Positions 56,932 through 63,947 of a DNA stretch of 64,000 nucleotides are shown in pieces. How positions within the stretch are numbered: position 1 is the stretch's first letter; each line of letters begins with the position of its first letter. This DNA is from Streptomyces sp. MMG1121 (GTDB taxonomy: Bacteria > Actinomycetota > Actinomycetes > Streptomycetales > Streptomycetaceae). The notes below the pieces were generated by a model. The model was not told where the DNA came from and did no database searches. It worked only from the letters and a program-made list of their open reading frames with translations. The DNA is taken from NCBI RefSeq assembly GCF_001280015.1, contig NZ_LGDV01000200.1, positions 4,626 through 68,625 on the forward strand, in the 5' to 3' direction. Position numbers and translations under genes: made by a program.

Positions 56932-57035
56932 GGTCGTTTCAGCTCCCTTGAAGCTGTCTCGGCAAGCCCCGATGGACCGGGCCTAATCGGTCTGTCGGGG
57001 CGTTTTCGTGTTCGGGGGATCACGCTAAGCCAACA

Positions 57036-57075
57036 CGTCTAACTCGTCTACCCGTCTAACTCATCTGCTCGTCTA
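57036..57075. repeat. Iterated CGTCTA motif upstream of the GntR gene
   Basis: CGTCTA occurs at 57036, 57045, 57053 and 57070, with the related CATCTG at 57062. The spacing alternates 9, 8, 9, 8 bases, i.e. a 17-base double unit. It is 38 bases upstream of the regulator's start codon, where a binding array would be expected. Confidence 0.7.
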
Positions 57076-57113
57076 AGTAGCCCTGGGTTGGCCCGTTGTC
57101 TACGCTCTGCCCC

Positions 57114-57383
57114 ATGCCCGAGCGCTCCGAGAATCCGCACGCCCCGCGAGCCCCCTACATGGATGTGCTGGACGCTCTGACGGAAGAGATCAAGGGCAAG
57201 CGTCCGGGTGATCCGATTTCTTCTGAGGCGGAGTTGTGCGAGCGGCACGGCGTTGCGCGGGAGACTGCCCGCCGGGCGGTGCGCATCCTTCGGGAAAGGG
57301 GGCTCATCGAGACCCGGTGGGGCAAGGGGTCGTTCGTCGCCGGTCCCATTGGGCGGGGTGAGAATGAGCACAAGGGCGACTAA
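57114..57383 (+). CDS. GntR-family regulator reduced to the DNA-binding domain
   Basis: An 89-residue protein consisting of a GntR winged helix: SSEAELCERHGVARETARRA and LIETRWGKGSFVAG. The effector domain of the normal 230-260-residue proteins is missing. Such short GntR proteins occur on actinobacterial plasmids and integrative elements. The iterated motif upstream may be its own operator. Confidence 0.8.
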   Translation: MPERSENPHAPRAPYMDVLDALTEEIKGKRPGDPISSEAELCERHGVARETARRAVRILRERGLIETRWGKGSFVAGPIGRGENEHKGD

Positions 57384-57574
57384 GTAGGGGCTGTCCGCTG
57401 AGGCCCGCGACCGGACCCTGTGGCCACATCCTGCGATGTCTATGCCCAGAGTGCCGCGCTCGATGGGGCGACCGGACAATGCACTTGCGCTCCGAGCGCC
57501 CCCCTGGGCTCCGTTTTCACGATCCTCCGACGGTCCATGTTCAGGATGAACGTCCCCGTTTTAAGGAGGAAAGC

Positions 57575-57802
57575 ATGCGTGTACGTACCGCCATCGCTGG
57601 GATCGCGCTGGCTGCTGCCGCCACCGTCGGGATGGCAGGCATCGCAGCAGCCGACACCGGGCCCGACGGCATTGCTATCCAGAGCCCTGGCGTTGCCGCC
57701 GGCAACAACGTCCAGGTGCCTGTCCAGGTGCCTGTCAACCCGTGTGGCGCCGGTATCGGGGCCCTTACTCCCACACACGGAAACTTCTGCGTGAACAAAT
57801 GA
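57575..57802 (+). CDS. Chaplin-like small secreted protein
   Basis: A 75-residue protein with a Sec signal peptide (residues 1-26, ending GIAAADTG). The mature part holds a chaplin-like block: SPGVAAGNNVQVPVQVPV, then NPCGAGIG and a C-terminal GNFCVNK. The two cysteines match those of short chaplins. Chaplins assemble into amyloid surface layers on aerial hyphae; this copy is divergent and may have another role. AAGGAGG precedes the ATG at 57575. Confidence 0.75.
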   Translation: MRVRTAIAGIALAAAATVGMAGIAAADTGPDGIAIQSPGVAAGNNVQVPVQVPVNPCGAGIGALTPTHGNFCVNK

Positions 57803-57860
57803 GTAATTTTGACTGATTCAAGTCGGAATGTTCCGAATGGCATGCCTTAGCACCGAGTCC

Positions 57861-57890
57861 CGCCTGTGCGCCGGGGGCAGCACACAGGCG
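57861..57890 (+). terminator. Hairpin after the chaplin-like gene
   Basis: CGCCTGTG and CACAGGCG are 8-bp perfect arms about 60 bases past the stop. The stretch to 57964 holds nothing else. Confidence 0.45.
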
Positions 57891-57964
57891 GGGCGATGTG
57901 GCGATGCTCGGGCCGTGTCACCGACCAGCACACCCAGGGGTGGGGGAACTGCGGTGTGCCGGGC

Positions 57965-59110
57965 TTACAGGGCGCCGATGGACGCGCGCCACCGACCACG
58001 GGAGAGGTGGCACACTCCATCGGGCGTGATGCGGACTCGGGCGCCGAGTAGGGGCAACGCGCCCTCGGCGTTGAGCCGGTTCCGGATGCGTTCCAGGGCA
58101 TCCCAGAGCCGTTGTGGGCCGCTCTGGTGGACTTCCGGCGGGTCGGTCCACTCGGCGGACGCGCGCGCCCATGAGCCATCCGGGTGGACGAGGTAGGCGG
58201 TCCGCTGGCGTCCGTTGATCTCGTAGCCGAGTTCGACGCCCGGTGTGGTCACTTCCAGCATGGACCGGAGTTCCCACGCGTTCGCAACGTCCACCACGGG
58301 ATACCGGCCGGTGCTCGTCTCCTCCCCCTGGCCCCCGTGGGCTAGGGCGAACAGGTGCGCGAGGGTGGGTGGGTAGTCGTCCCCGGACCGGGTGAGCATG
58401 AAGCCCGCCATGTCCCGCTCTACCTGCCCGATGACGTCCCCGTTCCGGTCTTTCCATCCGGTGATGATCAGGGAAGTGTGCGCGAGGGTCGTTGCGATGC
58501 GCCCTCCGGGTTCCAGCGCGCCGAGTACCGCCCGGAGCCCCGGCCCCGGAGTTAGCGCCACCGTGCACACGATTCGGTCGTATGAGCCCGGTACGTGCTC
58601 GGTGGCGTCAGCTGTGACCATCTTCGGGTGGTGGCCCATGGACGCAAGCCGTTCTCCTGCCGCGCTGACTAGGTATGGGTCCACGTCCAGACTCGTCACG
58701 CATCCGTCTCCGAGCCGGTGACAGGCGTACGCCGTGAGTCCGCCGGCTCCGGTTCCCAAGTCGAGCAGGGACAGTCCGTCGCCGAGTCGGCCGTGTCGGA
58801 GCATCCGGACAACCAAGCTCGGCAGTGTGGCGGACGAGGTGGGTAGTCCCTTGGGCTGGTCGCCGGGCTTTGCCTGGTCGGCGTGCAGCGTGCCAACCCT
58901 GGTGATCAGCGACCGGTCTGCGTACGCGGCGTCTGCCCACGCTTCCGGGTCGCTGGGCCCGTCCCGCAGCACCCATCGTCCCGCGTCGTCCACTTCCCAC
59001 CATCGCGGAACCAGTAGGTGACGGGCGGTGCGTGCCACGAGGGCGAGCCATCGCGAGTCCGGGTCGGTCACCTGGTCTGCAAGGGCGTGTGCCCTTGTCT
59101 CCCAATCCAT
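57965..59110 (-). CDS. PCMT-like SAM methyltransferase, probable RiPP-modifying enzyme
   Basis: A 381-residue protein. The SAM-binding region is in the middle: LSLLDLGTGAGGLTAYACHR, VTSLDVDPYLVSAA and the later CTVALTPGP. This resembles the protein-L-isoaspartate O-methyltransferase group. About 120 residues precede the fold and about 150 follow it, as in methyltransferases encoded beside modified-peptide genes. The start ATG at 59110 has GGAAGG upstream and lies 18 bases after the radical SAM gene. Target likely the precursor peptide at 60049-60198 (inference). Confidence 0.75.
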   Translation of the reverse strand: MDWETRAHALADQVTDPDSRWLALVARTARHLLVPRWWEVDDAGRWVLRDGPSDPEAWADAAYADRSLITRVGTLHADQAKPGDQPKGLPTSSATLPSLVVRMLRHGRLGDGLSLLDLGTGAGGLTAYACHRLGDGCVTSLDVDPYLVSAAGERLASMGHHPKMVTADATEHVPGSYDRIVCTVALTPGPGLRAVLGALEPGGRIATTLAHTSLIITGWKDRNGDVIGQVERDMAGFMLTRSGDDYPPTLAHLFALAHGGQGEETSTGRYPVVDVANAWELRSMLEVTTPGVELGYEINGRQRTAYLVHPDGSWARASAEWTDPPEVHQSGPQRLWDALERIRNRLNAEGALPLLGARVRITPDGVCHLSRGRWRASIGAL

Positions 59111-59128
59111 GCCGCTGAGCCTTCCAGG

Positions 59129-59995
59129 TCAGTACGCGGGATCACATGCTTCGGTGTTGGCGGGATCGCAGTCGCCCGAGTCGTCCGGCGGGCACGCGGT
59201 CACGCGCGGGGGCGGAATGCTGGCCGACAGGTTCGCCCAAGCCTTCCCACGGAACAGCTCGGCGAGCCGCGTTTCCCGCACGTTGCCTGCCGGGAAGTCG
59301 CGCGAGAGCACGCAGCCGGCTAGGTCCCCGTTGGGGAGGATGGCGGCTCGGCCCCTGGTGCACCTGCCGCACATCTCGTCCAACGTCGGCTTCGTGCCGG
59401 GCAGTGCGGCGCGGCCCACGGAGCGTACTCGGTCGGTGTTGATGTGCTTCACGCCCATGGATTCCAGCTCGGCGCGGGCTTCGGCTACGCGCTGTCCCGG
59501 CAGGATGTCCACGATCCCGGCTCGGATGGTGACTCCACGGTTGACGGCGTCCCGGATGTTGCACCGTGTGCGGACGTAGCTGCCGTTCCGGCCCGTGATC
59601 TTGTCGTGTTCGGCGGGGTCGTCGCTGTAGTAGCTCGTGCCGAGCGTCACCCCGTCGCGCGTGAACAGGTCCCACCACTCGGGCCTGACGTGGAAGAGGT
59701 TCGAGTACACCTCGACGTGCAGTCCGAGCGACAGCCCGAGTTCCGTGAACTCACGCCAGTTCGGGTGAGTGGTCGGCTCACCGCCGATGAGCTGAATGGT
59801 CCGGATGCCCAGAGCGGCGGCGTCCGTGATGACCGCGCGCCAATCAGCGGGCGTCATCGTGCCATGCGTGGCCTGCGGGCTGGACTCGGACAGACAGTGC
59901 GTGCAGGTGAGTTGGCACTTACCGGTGATCTCCAGTTCCAGGGACCGGATACCGGTGACGGGGGATGCGGCGGGCGGTTCAAGGAGTGTGGTCAC
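59129..59995 (-). CDS. Radical SAM/SPASM peptide-maturase-like protein
   Basis: A 288-residue radical SAM protein. The cluster motif is CQLTCTHC (CxxxCxxC) near residue 30, and the GGEP motif is IQLIGGEPTTHP. The C-terminal part carries further cysteines: CGRCTRGRAAILPNGDLAGC, then VTACPPDDSGDCDPANTEAC, a SPASM-like auxiliary cluster domain. The GTG at 59995 has GGAAGG upstream. It lies between a candidate precursor and a methyltransferase, so peptide modification is the best guess; the reaction is unknown. Confidence 0.82.
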   Translation of the reverse strand: MTTLLEPPAASPVTGIRSLELEITGKCQLTCTHCLSESSPQATHGTMTPADWRAVITDAAALGIRTIQLIGGEPTTHPNWREFTELGLSLGLHVEVYSNLFHVRPEWWDLFTRDGVTLGTSYYSDDPAEHDKITGRNGSYVRTRCNIRDAVNRGVTIRAGIVDILPGQRVAEARAELESMGVKHINTDRVRSVGRAALPGTKPTLDEMCGRCTRGRAAILPNGDLAGCVLSRDFPAGNVRETRLAELFRGKAWANLSASIPPPRVTACPPDDSGDCDPANTEACDPAY

Positions 59996-60048
59996 GTGTT
60001 GCTTCCTTCCGCTTGATGGGTGTGGGCTTCCGTGGCCAGATGGCGCCG

Positions 60049-60198
60049 CTAGCCAATGAGCAGCAGATAGCCGCCGAGAGATGCGGTTGCGCCCTCGTCC
60101 TGGTGCTCGTCGTCGTCCGGCGCGGCCGGCTCGGTGGCCTCGGTGTCGCTGCCAGTGGGCTCGGGCTTGGCGGTGTTGTGCTCGGTGGTCGCGGTCAT
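60049..60198 (-). CDS. Candidate RiPP precursor peptide
   Basis: A 49-residue peptide. The N-terminal part (residues 1-36) is rich in Thr, Glu, Pro and Asp with DDDEHQDEG before the end, like a leader. The C-terminal 14 residues GATASLGGYLLLIG are uncharged and Gly/Leu-rich with one Tyr, like a core. The ATG at 60198 has AAAGGGG upstream. It is directly followed (53 bases) by the radical SAM gene. I do not recognise the precursor class. Confidence 0.7.
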   Translation of the reverse strand: MTATTEHNTAKPEPTGSDTEATEPAAPDDDEHQDEGATASLGGYLLLIG

Positions 60199-60308
60199 CT
60201 CCGCGCCCCTTTCTTCGGGCGGTCCCGGCCCGGTCGGGCTCCGGGTAGTGGCCGCCCCCTGTCACAGAGCGAGTCAATGTGGCGGGGGCGGAGTCTCAGA
60301 GCGGGCGG

Positions 60309-60800
60309 CTAGTTCCACCGCCACGGGTCCTCCGCGAGCACGTACAGGGGATGCGATAACCCGCCGATTCGGTGACATATCGGCTCTGGTGCCAACGGGG
60401 CGCCCTTGTCAGTCGGTAGCCCGACTGGCCAGACGGCCAAGGTGTAGGTGCAGTCCGTATCCAGGAACTTCGCGAACATCGGATGGCCGCCCTTGAGGTG
60501 CTGGCGCGCTTCGCGTTCCTCGGCCTGGTCGGTGGCCCACGCCCTGAGTTCTGCAGGGCAATCCGGAAGGGGCATGCTCGCCACGAGCATGGACGGGTAC
60601 ACCCACCCCGAACTGAGGGGATTGAGGTCAAGCCGATCCGCGATGTGCAGTGCTTCGCTGCGGAGCCAACGCAGCGCGAGCACGGGGGAAATGGTCCGGT
60701 AGGTGGATAAGACGTACCGGGTGCTATCTCCTGTGCCGCACACGAGTCCCTCGGCGAGCACTTCGCACCAGTAACCCGCTGGTTCCGGTCGGCTGGTCAT
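60309..60800 (-). CDS. Hypothetical protein upstream of the precursor
   Basis: A 163-residue soluble protein. Features include YVLSTYRTISPVLALRWLRS and FLDTDCTYTLAVWPVGLPT. The ATG at 60800 shares ATGA with the upstream gene. It may assist or regulate the peptide pathway. No family recognised. Confidence 0.65.
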   Translation of the reverse strand: MTSRPEPAGYWCEVLAEGLVCGTGDSTRYVLSTYRTISPVLALRWLRSEALHIADRLDLNPLSSGWVYPSMLVASMPLPDCPAELRAWATDQAEEREARQHLKGGHPMFAKFLDTDCTYTLAVWPVGLPTDKGAPLAPEPICHRIGGLSHPLYVLAEDPWRWN

Positions 60801-61066
60801 GTCGGCCTCTGGCGCCACATGACCCACGGGCGCTCGATCACCTCGGCGTAACTGGTGTGCTCAGGGTGTGCACGCATGTGATCGAATGCCCACCCCTGCG
60901 GTTCGGTGGGGTCCCGGCTCGGCGGCGACTCCTCGGCGCACTCGGTGTCGTCGTCGTTGAGCGTGAGGCACCGAAACGCGTACATCGTCGGCGGAGAGTC
61001 TTCGTCATGGTCCGGCCGAAGTGTCCAGTTGAAAAAGGCGAACTTGCGACGGGTTCGGGTACTCAC
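60797..61066 (-). CDS. Small hypothetical protein (DUF7848-like)
   Basis: An 89-residue protein. It contains MYAFRCLTLNDDDTECAEES and WAFDHMRAHPEHTSY, with two cysteines and two histidines that resemble a small zinc site. This matches a family of short Streptomyces proteins. The overlaps on both sides place it in the middle of a coupled trio. Confidence 0.65.
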   Translation of the reverse strand: MSTRTRRKFAFFNWTLRPDHDEDSPPTMYAFRCLTLNDDDTECAEESPPSRDPTEPQGWAFDHMRAHPEHTSYAEVIERPWVMWRQRPT

Positions 61067-61317
61067 AGCAGCTCACCCCGGCTACGCGCATTTGCGCGGG
61101 CAGTCTCGGCATGCAAGCGCTGCGTGGGGCTCGCCGGCCGCACCTCATCCGGGGCAACCGACCATTCCTTGCCGCCTCCGACCGGACGCAGATGCCAGTA
61201 TCCGTACGCCACGCCCCGGAACTCGCCGACCCGATCACGCCCGTCCACCATCAGCGTGCCAGGGCTGGGAACGTGCGGGGGGCCCTGCCACTGGGCGGGG
61301 TCGTTCTTGCTGGACAC
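61063..61317 (-). CDS. Small hypothetical protein, first gene of the operon
   Basis: An 84-residue protein (MSSKNDPAQWQGPPHVPSPG start). The GTG at 61317 has GGAGAGGAG five bases upstream, better than the GTG at 61344. It reads into the next gene by a four-base overlap. Function unknown. Confidence 0.6.
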   Translation of the reverse strand: MSSKNDPAQWQGPPHVPSPGTLMVDGRDRVGEFRGVAYGYWHLRPVGGGKEWSVAPDEVRPASPTQRLHAETARANARSRGELL

Positions 61318-61331
61318 GACCGCTCCTCTCC

Positions 61332-61347
61332 GTAGTGCTTCCACTAC
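61332..61347. promoter_or_regulatory. Palindrome in the divergent promoter region
   Basis: GTAGTG-CTTC-CACTAC is a perfect 6-bp inverted repeat between the peptide operon and the XRE gene. A regulator such as the adjacent XRE protein could bind here. Confidence 0.45.
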
Positions 61348-61422
61348 CAGGGCGATTCAGAGTGGCCTACAGTCGAGACCCGTTCAACGTGTCATCGAAG
61401 GATGGAAGGTCGCGAACGCACC

Positions 61423-62259
61423 GTGAACAAAAACGAGTTGAACCCGGACGCTTCTCCGGAGGCGGCCTACGGAGCGCGTTTACGCAGCCTGCGAGAGACA
61501 CGCGGCTGGACTCAAGAGGACCTGGCCGAGCGTACGGAATATTCCAGTGTGCATATTTCGGCCGTCGAAAATGGTCGGAAGCCTCCAACTCTCCGCTTCT
61601 CGCGTAGTGCTGACCGTGCCTTCGGCGTCTCGGGCACAGCAGAGTCGTTCGAGCGTCAGTACCGCGATCTTCGACAGGGTTCGTTGCTGGAAGGGTTCCC
61701 TGAGTACGTTGGGTACGAGGGCCGCGCAGTAGAGATCCGCTTGTTTGAGATTGGGATCATTCCCGGCTTGCTTCAGACACCCGCGTACGCACGCGCCCTG
61801 GCAGATGGCGACGTACGCCGGGGCACCATCACACCCGAACAAGCAGCTGAACGGGTCTCGGTCCTGGCGGAGCGGCAGGCGACGCTAGTACGGTCCCGGC
61901 CGCCGACGATGCTTGTGGTGATGGACGAAAGCTGCATCCGCCGTCCAGTCGGCGGCACCGAGGTCATGAACGAGCAGCTTCAACGCCTCGTAGACTTCGC
62001 TGCGTTGCCGAACACCCATCTTCAGGTTGCGCCGTACGACATAGGCGAACGACGGCCGTTCAACCTGCCGATCAACCTACTGACCATGTCAGACCGATCC
62101 ATGATCGCGTACGCGGAGTCCCAGGCCCGGGGGCACTTGGACCGCGAATCCACGTTCGTTCTGTCCTTGCTATCGGCCTACCATCAGTTGCAGGCCGAAG
62201 CCCTGTCGCAGACAGAATCCGTGGCCGTGATCGAACAGCTTCGAAAGGGCACCCCGTGA
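61423..62259 (+). CDS. XRE-family regulator with DUF5753 domain (WhiJ-like)
   Basis: A 278-residue regulator. The helix-turn-helix is LRSLRETRGWTQEDLAERTE with SVHISAVENGRKPP; a DUF5753 domain follows (IPGLLQTPAYARAL, LVVMDESCIRRPVGG, LQVAPYDIGERRPF). Such proteins pair with DUF397 partners, as in the WhiJ system of S. coelicolor. The GTG at 61423 is preferred because GGAAGG precedes; the ATG at 61402 is possible. Divergent from the peptide operon. Confidence 0.87.
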   Translation: MNKNELNPDASPEAAYGARLRSLRETRGWTQEDLAERTEYSSVHISAVENGRKPPTLRFSRSADRAFGVSGTAESFERQYRDLRQGSLLEGFPEYVGYEGRAVEIRLFEIGIIPGLLQTPAYARALADGDVRRGTITPEQAAERVSVLAERQATLVRSRPPTMLVVMDESCIRRPVGGTEVMNEQLQRLVDFAALPNTHLQVAPYDIGERRPFNLPINLLTMSDRSMIAYAESQARGHLDRESTFVLSLLSAYHQLQAEALSQTESVAVIEQLRKGTP

Positions 62260-62465
62260 CGACCGAATCCCCTCGCTGGTTCAAGTCCTCCTACAGCTCC
62301 AACGGCGGCAACTGCATCGAGGTGGCCGCGAACCTCGTCGTCTCGCGCGGCGTGGTCCCCGTCCGTGACTCCAAGACCCCTGCCGGCTTGGTTCTGGAGT
62401 TCCCCGCTGACGCGTTCGCGTCCTTCGTGGCAGGCGTCAAGGAAGGGTCGTTCGGTACTGTCTGA
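62256..62465 (+). CDS. DUF397 partner protein
   Basis: A 69-residue DUF397 protein (RWFKSSYSSNGGNCIEVAAN, VPVRDSKTP, LEFPADAFASFVAGVKEG). The GTG start at 62256 overlaps the regulator stop. DUF397 proteins act as partners or antagonists of the neighbouring XRE protein. Confidence 0.9.
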   Translation: MTTESPRWFKSSYSSNGGNCIEVAANLVVSRGVVPVRDSKTPAGLVLEFPADAFASFVAGVKEGSFGTV

Positions 62466-62510
62466 GCGCTGTCTCTGTCCTCGGCCCAGCGAACGCAGCA
62501 ACAACTAGAG

Positions 62511-62545
62511 CCCCGCCACACCCAATTTTCGAGGGGGTGGCGGGG
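62511..62545 (+). terminator. Terminator after the XRE/DUF397 pair
   Basis: CCCCGCCACACCC and GGGGGTGGCGGGG arms with one mismatch and an A/T-rich loop. Confidence 0.8.
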
Positions 62546-62577
62546 ATTTCTGTGCGTCTGTGGGCCGCATCATTTAG

Positions 62578-62650
62578 CCACTCATCCGGATAAGTGGTTG
62601 ACCTCTTGGATGCTGACGTTGGATGCTGGCCACTCATCCGGATGAGTGGC
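62578..62650. repeat. Two copies of a 22-base palindrome
   Basis: The copy at 62629-62650 is a perfect 22-base palindrome (centre CATCCGGATG); the copy at 62578-62599 differs at two positions. They start 51 bases apart and lie before the SH3-protein gene (start 62703). Two well-matched palindromes near a promoter suggest operators for a dimeric regulator. Confidence 0.7.
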
Positions 62651-62702
62651 TGCCGACTGGTTGGCGGCTGCTCGTCCTCTTCGAGTCGAGAGGATCTGAA
62701 TC

Positions 62703-63080
62703 ATGGGGCGTAAGGCTCTGCGGGCACTGGTGGTGTCGGGTGCGCTGGTGGCTGGCGTTGGCCTGGTGGGCGTCTCGGCGGCGTCGGCCATGCCGGTGGA
62801 CCCGGGCTACTCGTCGGGCGGCTCCGGGGCGGGTGTGTCGTATCCGGCGGATCAGTCGGTGTTCAAGTCGGCGACGGTGGACGGGTTGCGGGTGCGCACG
62901 GGTCCGGGAACGGATCGGGCGATACTCGGCCTGATCTACGAGGGTCAGCCGGTGCAGGTGATCACCTCTGCCTATGACGACACGGGTCAGGTGTGGGATG
63001 AGGTGATGTTGCAGACGGCTTCGGCGGGTGGCCTGCCGGGCGGCTACATCGGGTGGGTTACGGAGGAGTACCTCTACTGA
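62703..63080 (+). CDS. Secreted SH3-domain small protein
   Basis: A 125-residue protein with a signal peptide (residues 1-29, ending SAASAMP). A bacterial SH3-like domain follows (VDGLRVRTGPGTDRAILGLI to GYIGWVTEEYLY). Bacterial SH3 domains often bind wall components. GAGAGG precedes the ATG. The palindromes upstream may control it. Confidence 0.8.
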   Translation: MGRKALRALVVSGALVAGVGLVGVSAASAMPVDPGYSSGGSGAGVSYPADQSVFKSATVDGLRVRTGPGTDRAILGLIYEGQPVQVITSAYDDTGQVWDEVMLQTASAGGLPGGYIGWVTEEYLY

Positions 63081-63363
63081 CCCACGGCTCAGGAAGGTGA
63101 TCTAGTGGGCGGCCTCTTCCCTGTCTCGGCAGGGAGGGGGCCGTTCCGTCGCTATTGCGGCGTGTCGCGTGTGAACTCTGTGCTGACAGTGTGGAGTTGG
63201 TGTGTTTTTTGCTCCGGTTTCATAATCTGACTGTCCGTAGCTGAGCGCTCGCAGGGTGCACGGGCATAGGCTGCTGACCTATGTGACACGTGTTCGATTC
63301 GATGCGCGGCGGACTCCTGGGGCGAACGGCGGCGCTACGGGGGGCCGGAAAGGGTGTGCGAAC

Positions 63364-63789
63364 GTGAACGCTCAGGGGGAAGATTACGGCGGGGCGGACG
63401 ACGCCGTGTTCGTGCCCAGAGTTGACTACCTGTCAGGTTGGCGTGAAGCGTACGAGGCTGCCGAAGAACTGAACGCCAGCCTGGGCAAACTCGGTGTGGA
63501 CGCGCGGGCGGTGCGGGCCGTACCTCACGCGGGGGCGCACGGTGAGCCGGTGGTGTGGCTGCGTCCGGAGGGCGCCCGGTTGATCGCGCGAGTACTGGAA
63601 CGAGAGGGAAGGGAAGACAGGATGAGGCGGGACGGCTGGCGTACGGCGGCGGGCTCGCGCGTGTGGGTCGAGACGGACAGGCGCGGGGAGTTCATCCGGT
63701 GCGAAGGGTGCCGACGGCCGATCCTGATCACGGGTGCGGGCCCTGCCCGGTTCGCCGCTGAGCAGCACGCACGGACGTGTCGGAACTAG
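63364..63789 (+). CDS. Hypothetical protein with C-terminal CxxC and HxxxC residues
   Basis: A 141-residue protein from the GTG at 63364. It has an acidic N-terminus, helical middle (YLSGWREAYEAAEELNASLG) and a C-terminal possible zinc site (IRCEGCRRPIL and AAEQHARTCRN). An ATG at 63256 would add 36 residues of doubtful value. Function unknown. Confidence 0.6.
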   Translation: MNAQGEDYGGADDAVFVPRVDYLSGWREAYEAAEELNASLGKLGVDARAVRAVPHAGAHGEPVVWLRPEGARLIARVLEREGREDRMRRDGWRTAAGSRVWVETDRRGEFIRCEGCRRPILITGAGPARFAAEQHARTCRN

Positions 63790-63879
63790 CGGGTGAGGCT
63801 GCCTCGTTTGCGGGGCCGGCTGCACTGCGGGGCGTCGGCTACAGCTCCTGACGACGGCGGCACCGTGTGAGATCGCGTG

Positions 63880-63947
63880 CGTGGTGACCTCACGCGCGCA
63901 CGGATCTTGACCACGACGAAACCTTGTTCGCGCGTGAGGTTGCCACG
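63880..63947. repeat. Long interrupted inverted repeat near the window end
   Basis: The 19-base arms at 63880-63898 and 63929-63947 pair with two mismatches; the inner 12 bases (ACCTCACGCGCG and its complement) are perfect. The 30-base centre contains A/T-rich sequence. The 211 bases after the last gene hold nothing else that I see. Confidence 0.5.

Noticed and set aside
59996-60277. Upstream extension of the radical SAM frame
   Set aside because: It is an Arg/Gly/His-rich alternate frame of the precursor-peptide gene and its promoter; the GTG at 59995 has a proper ribosome site.
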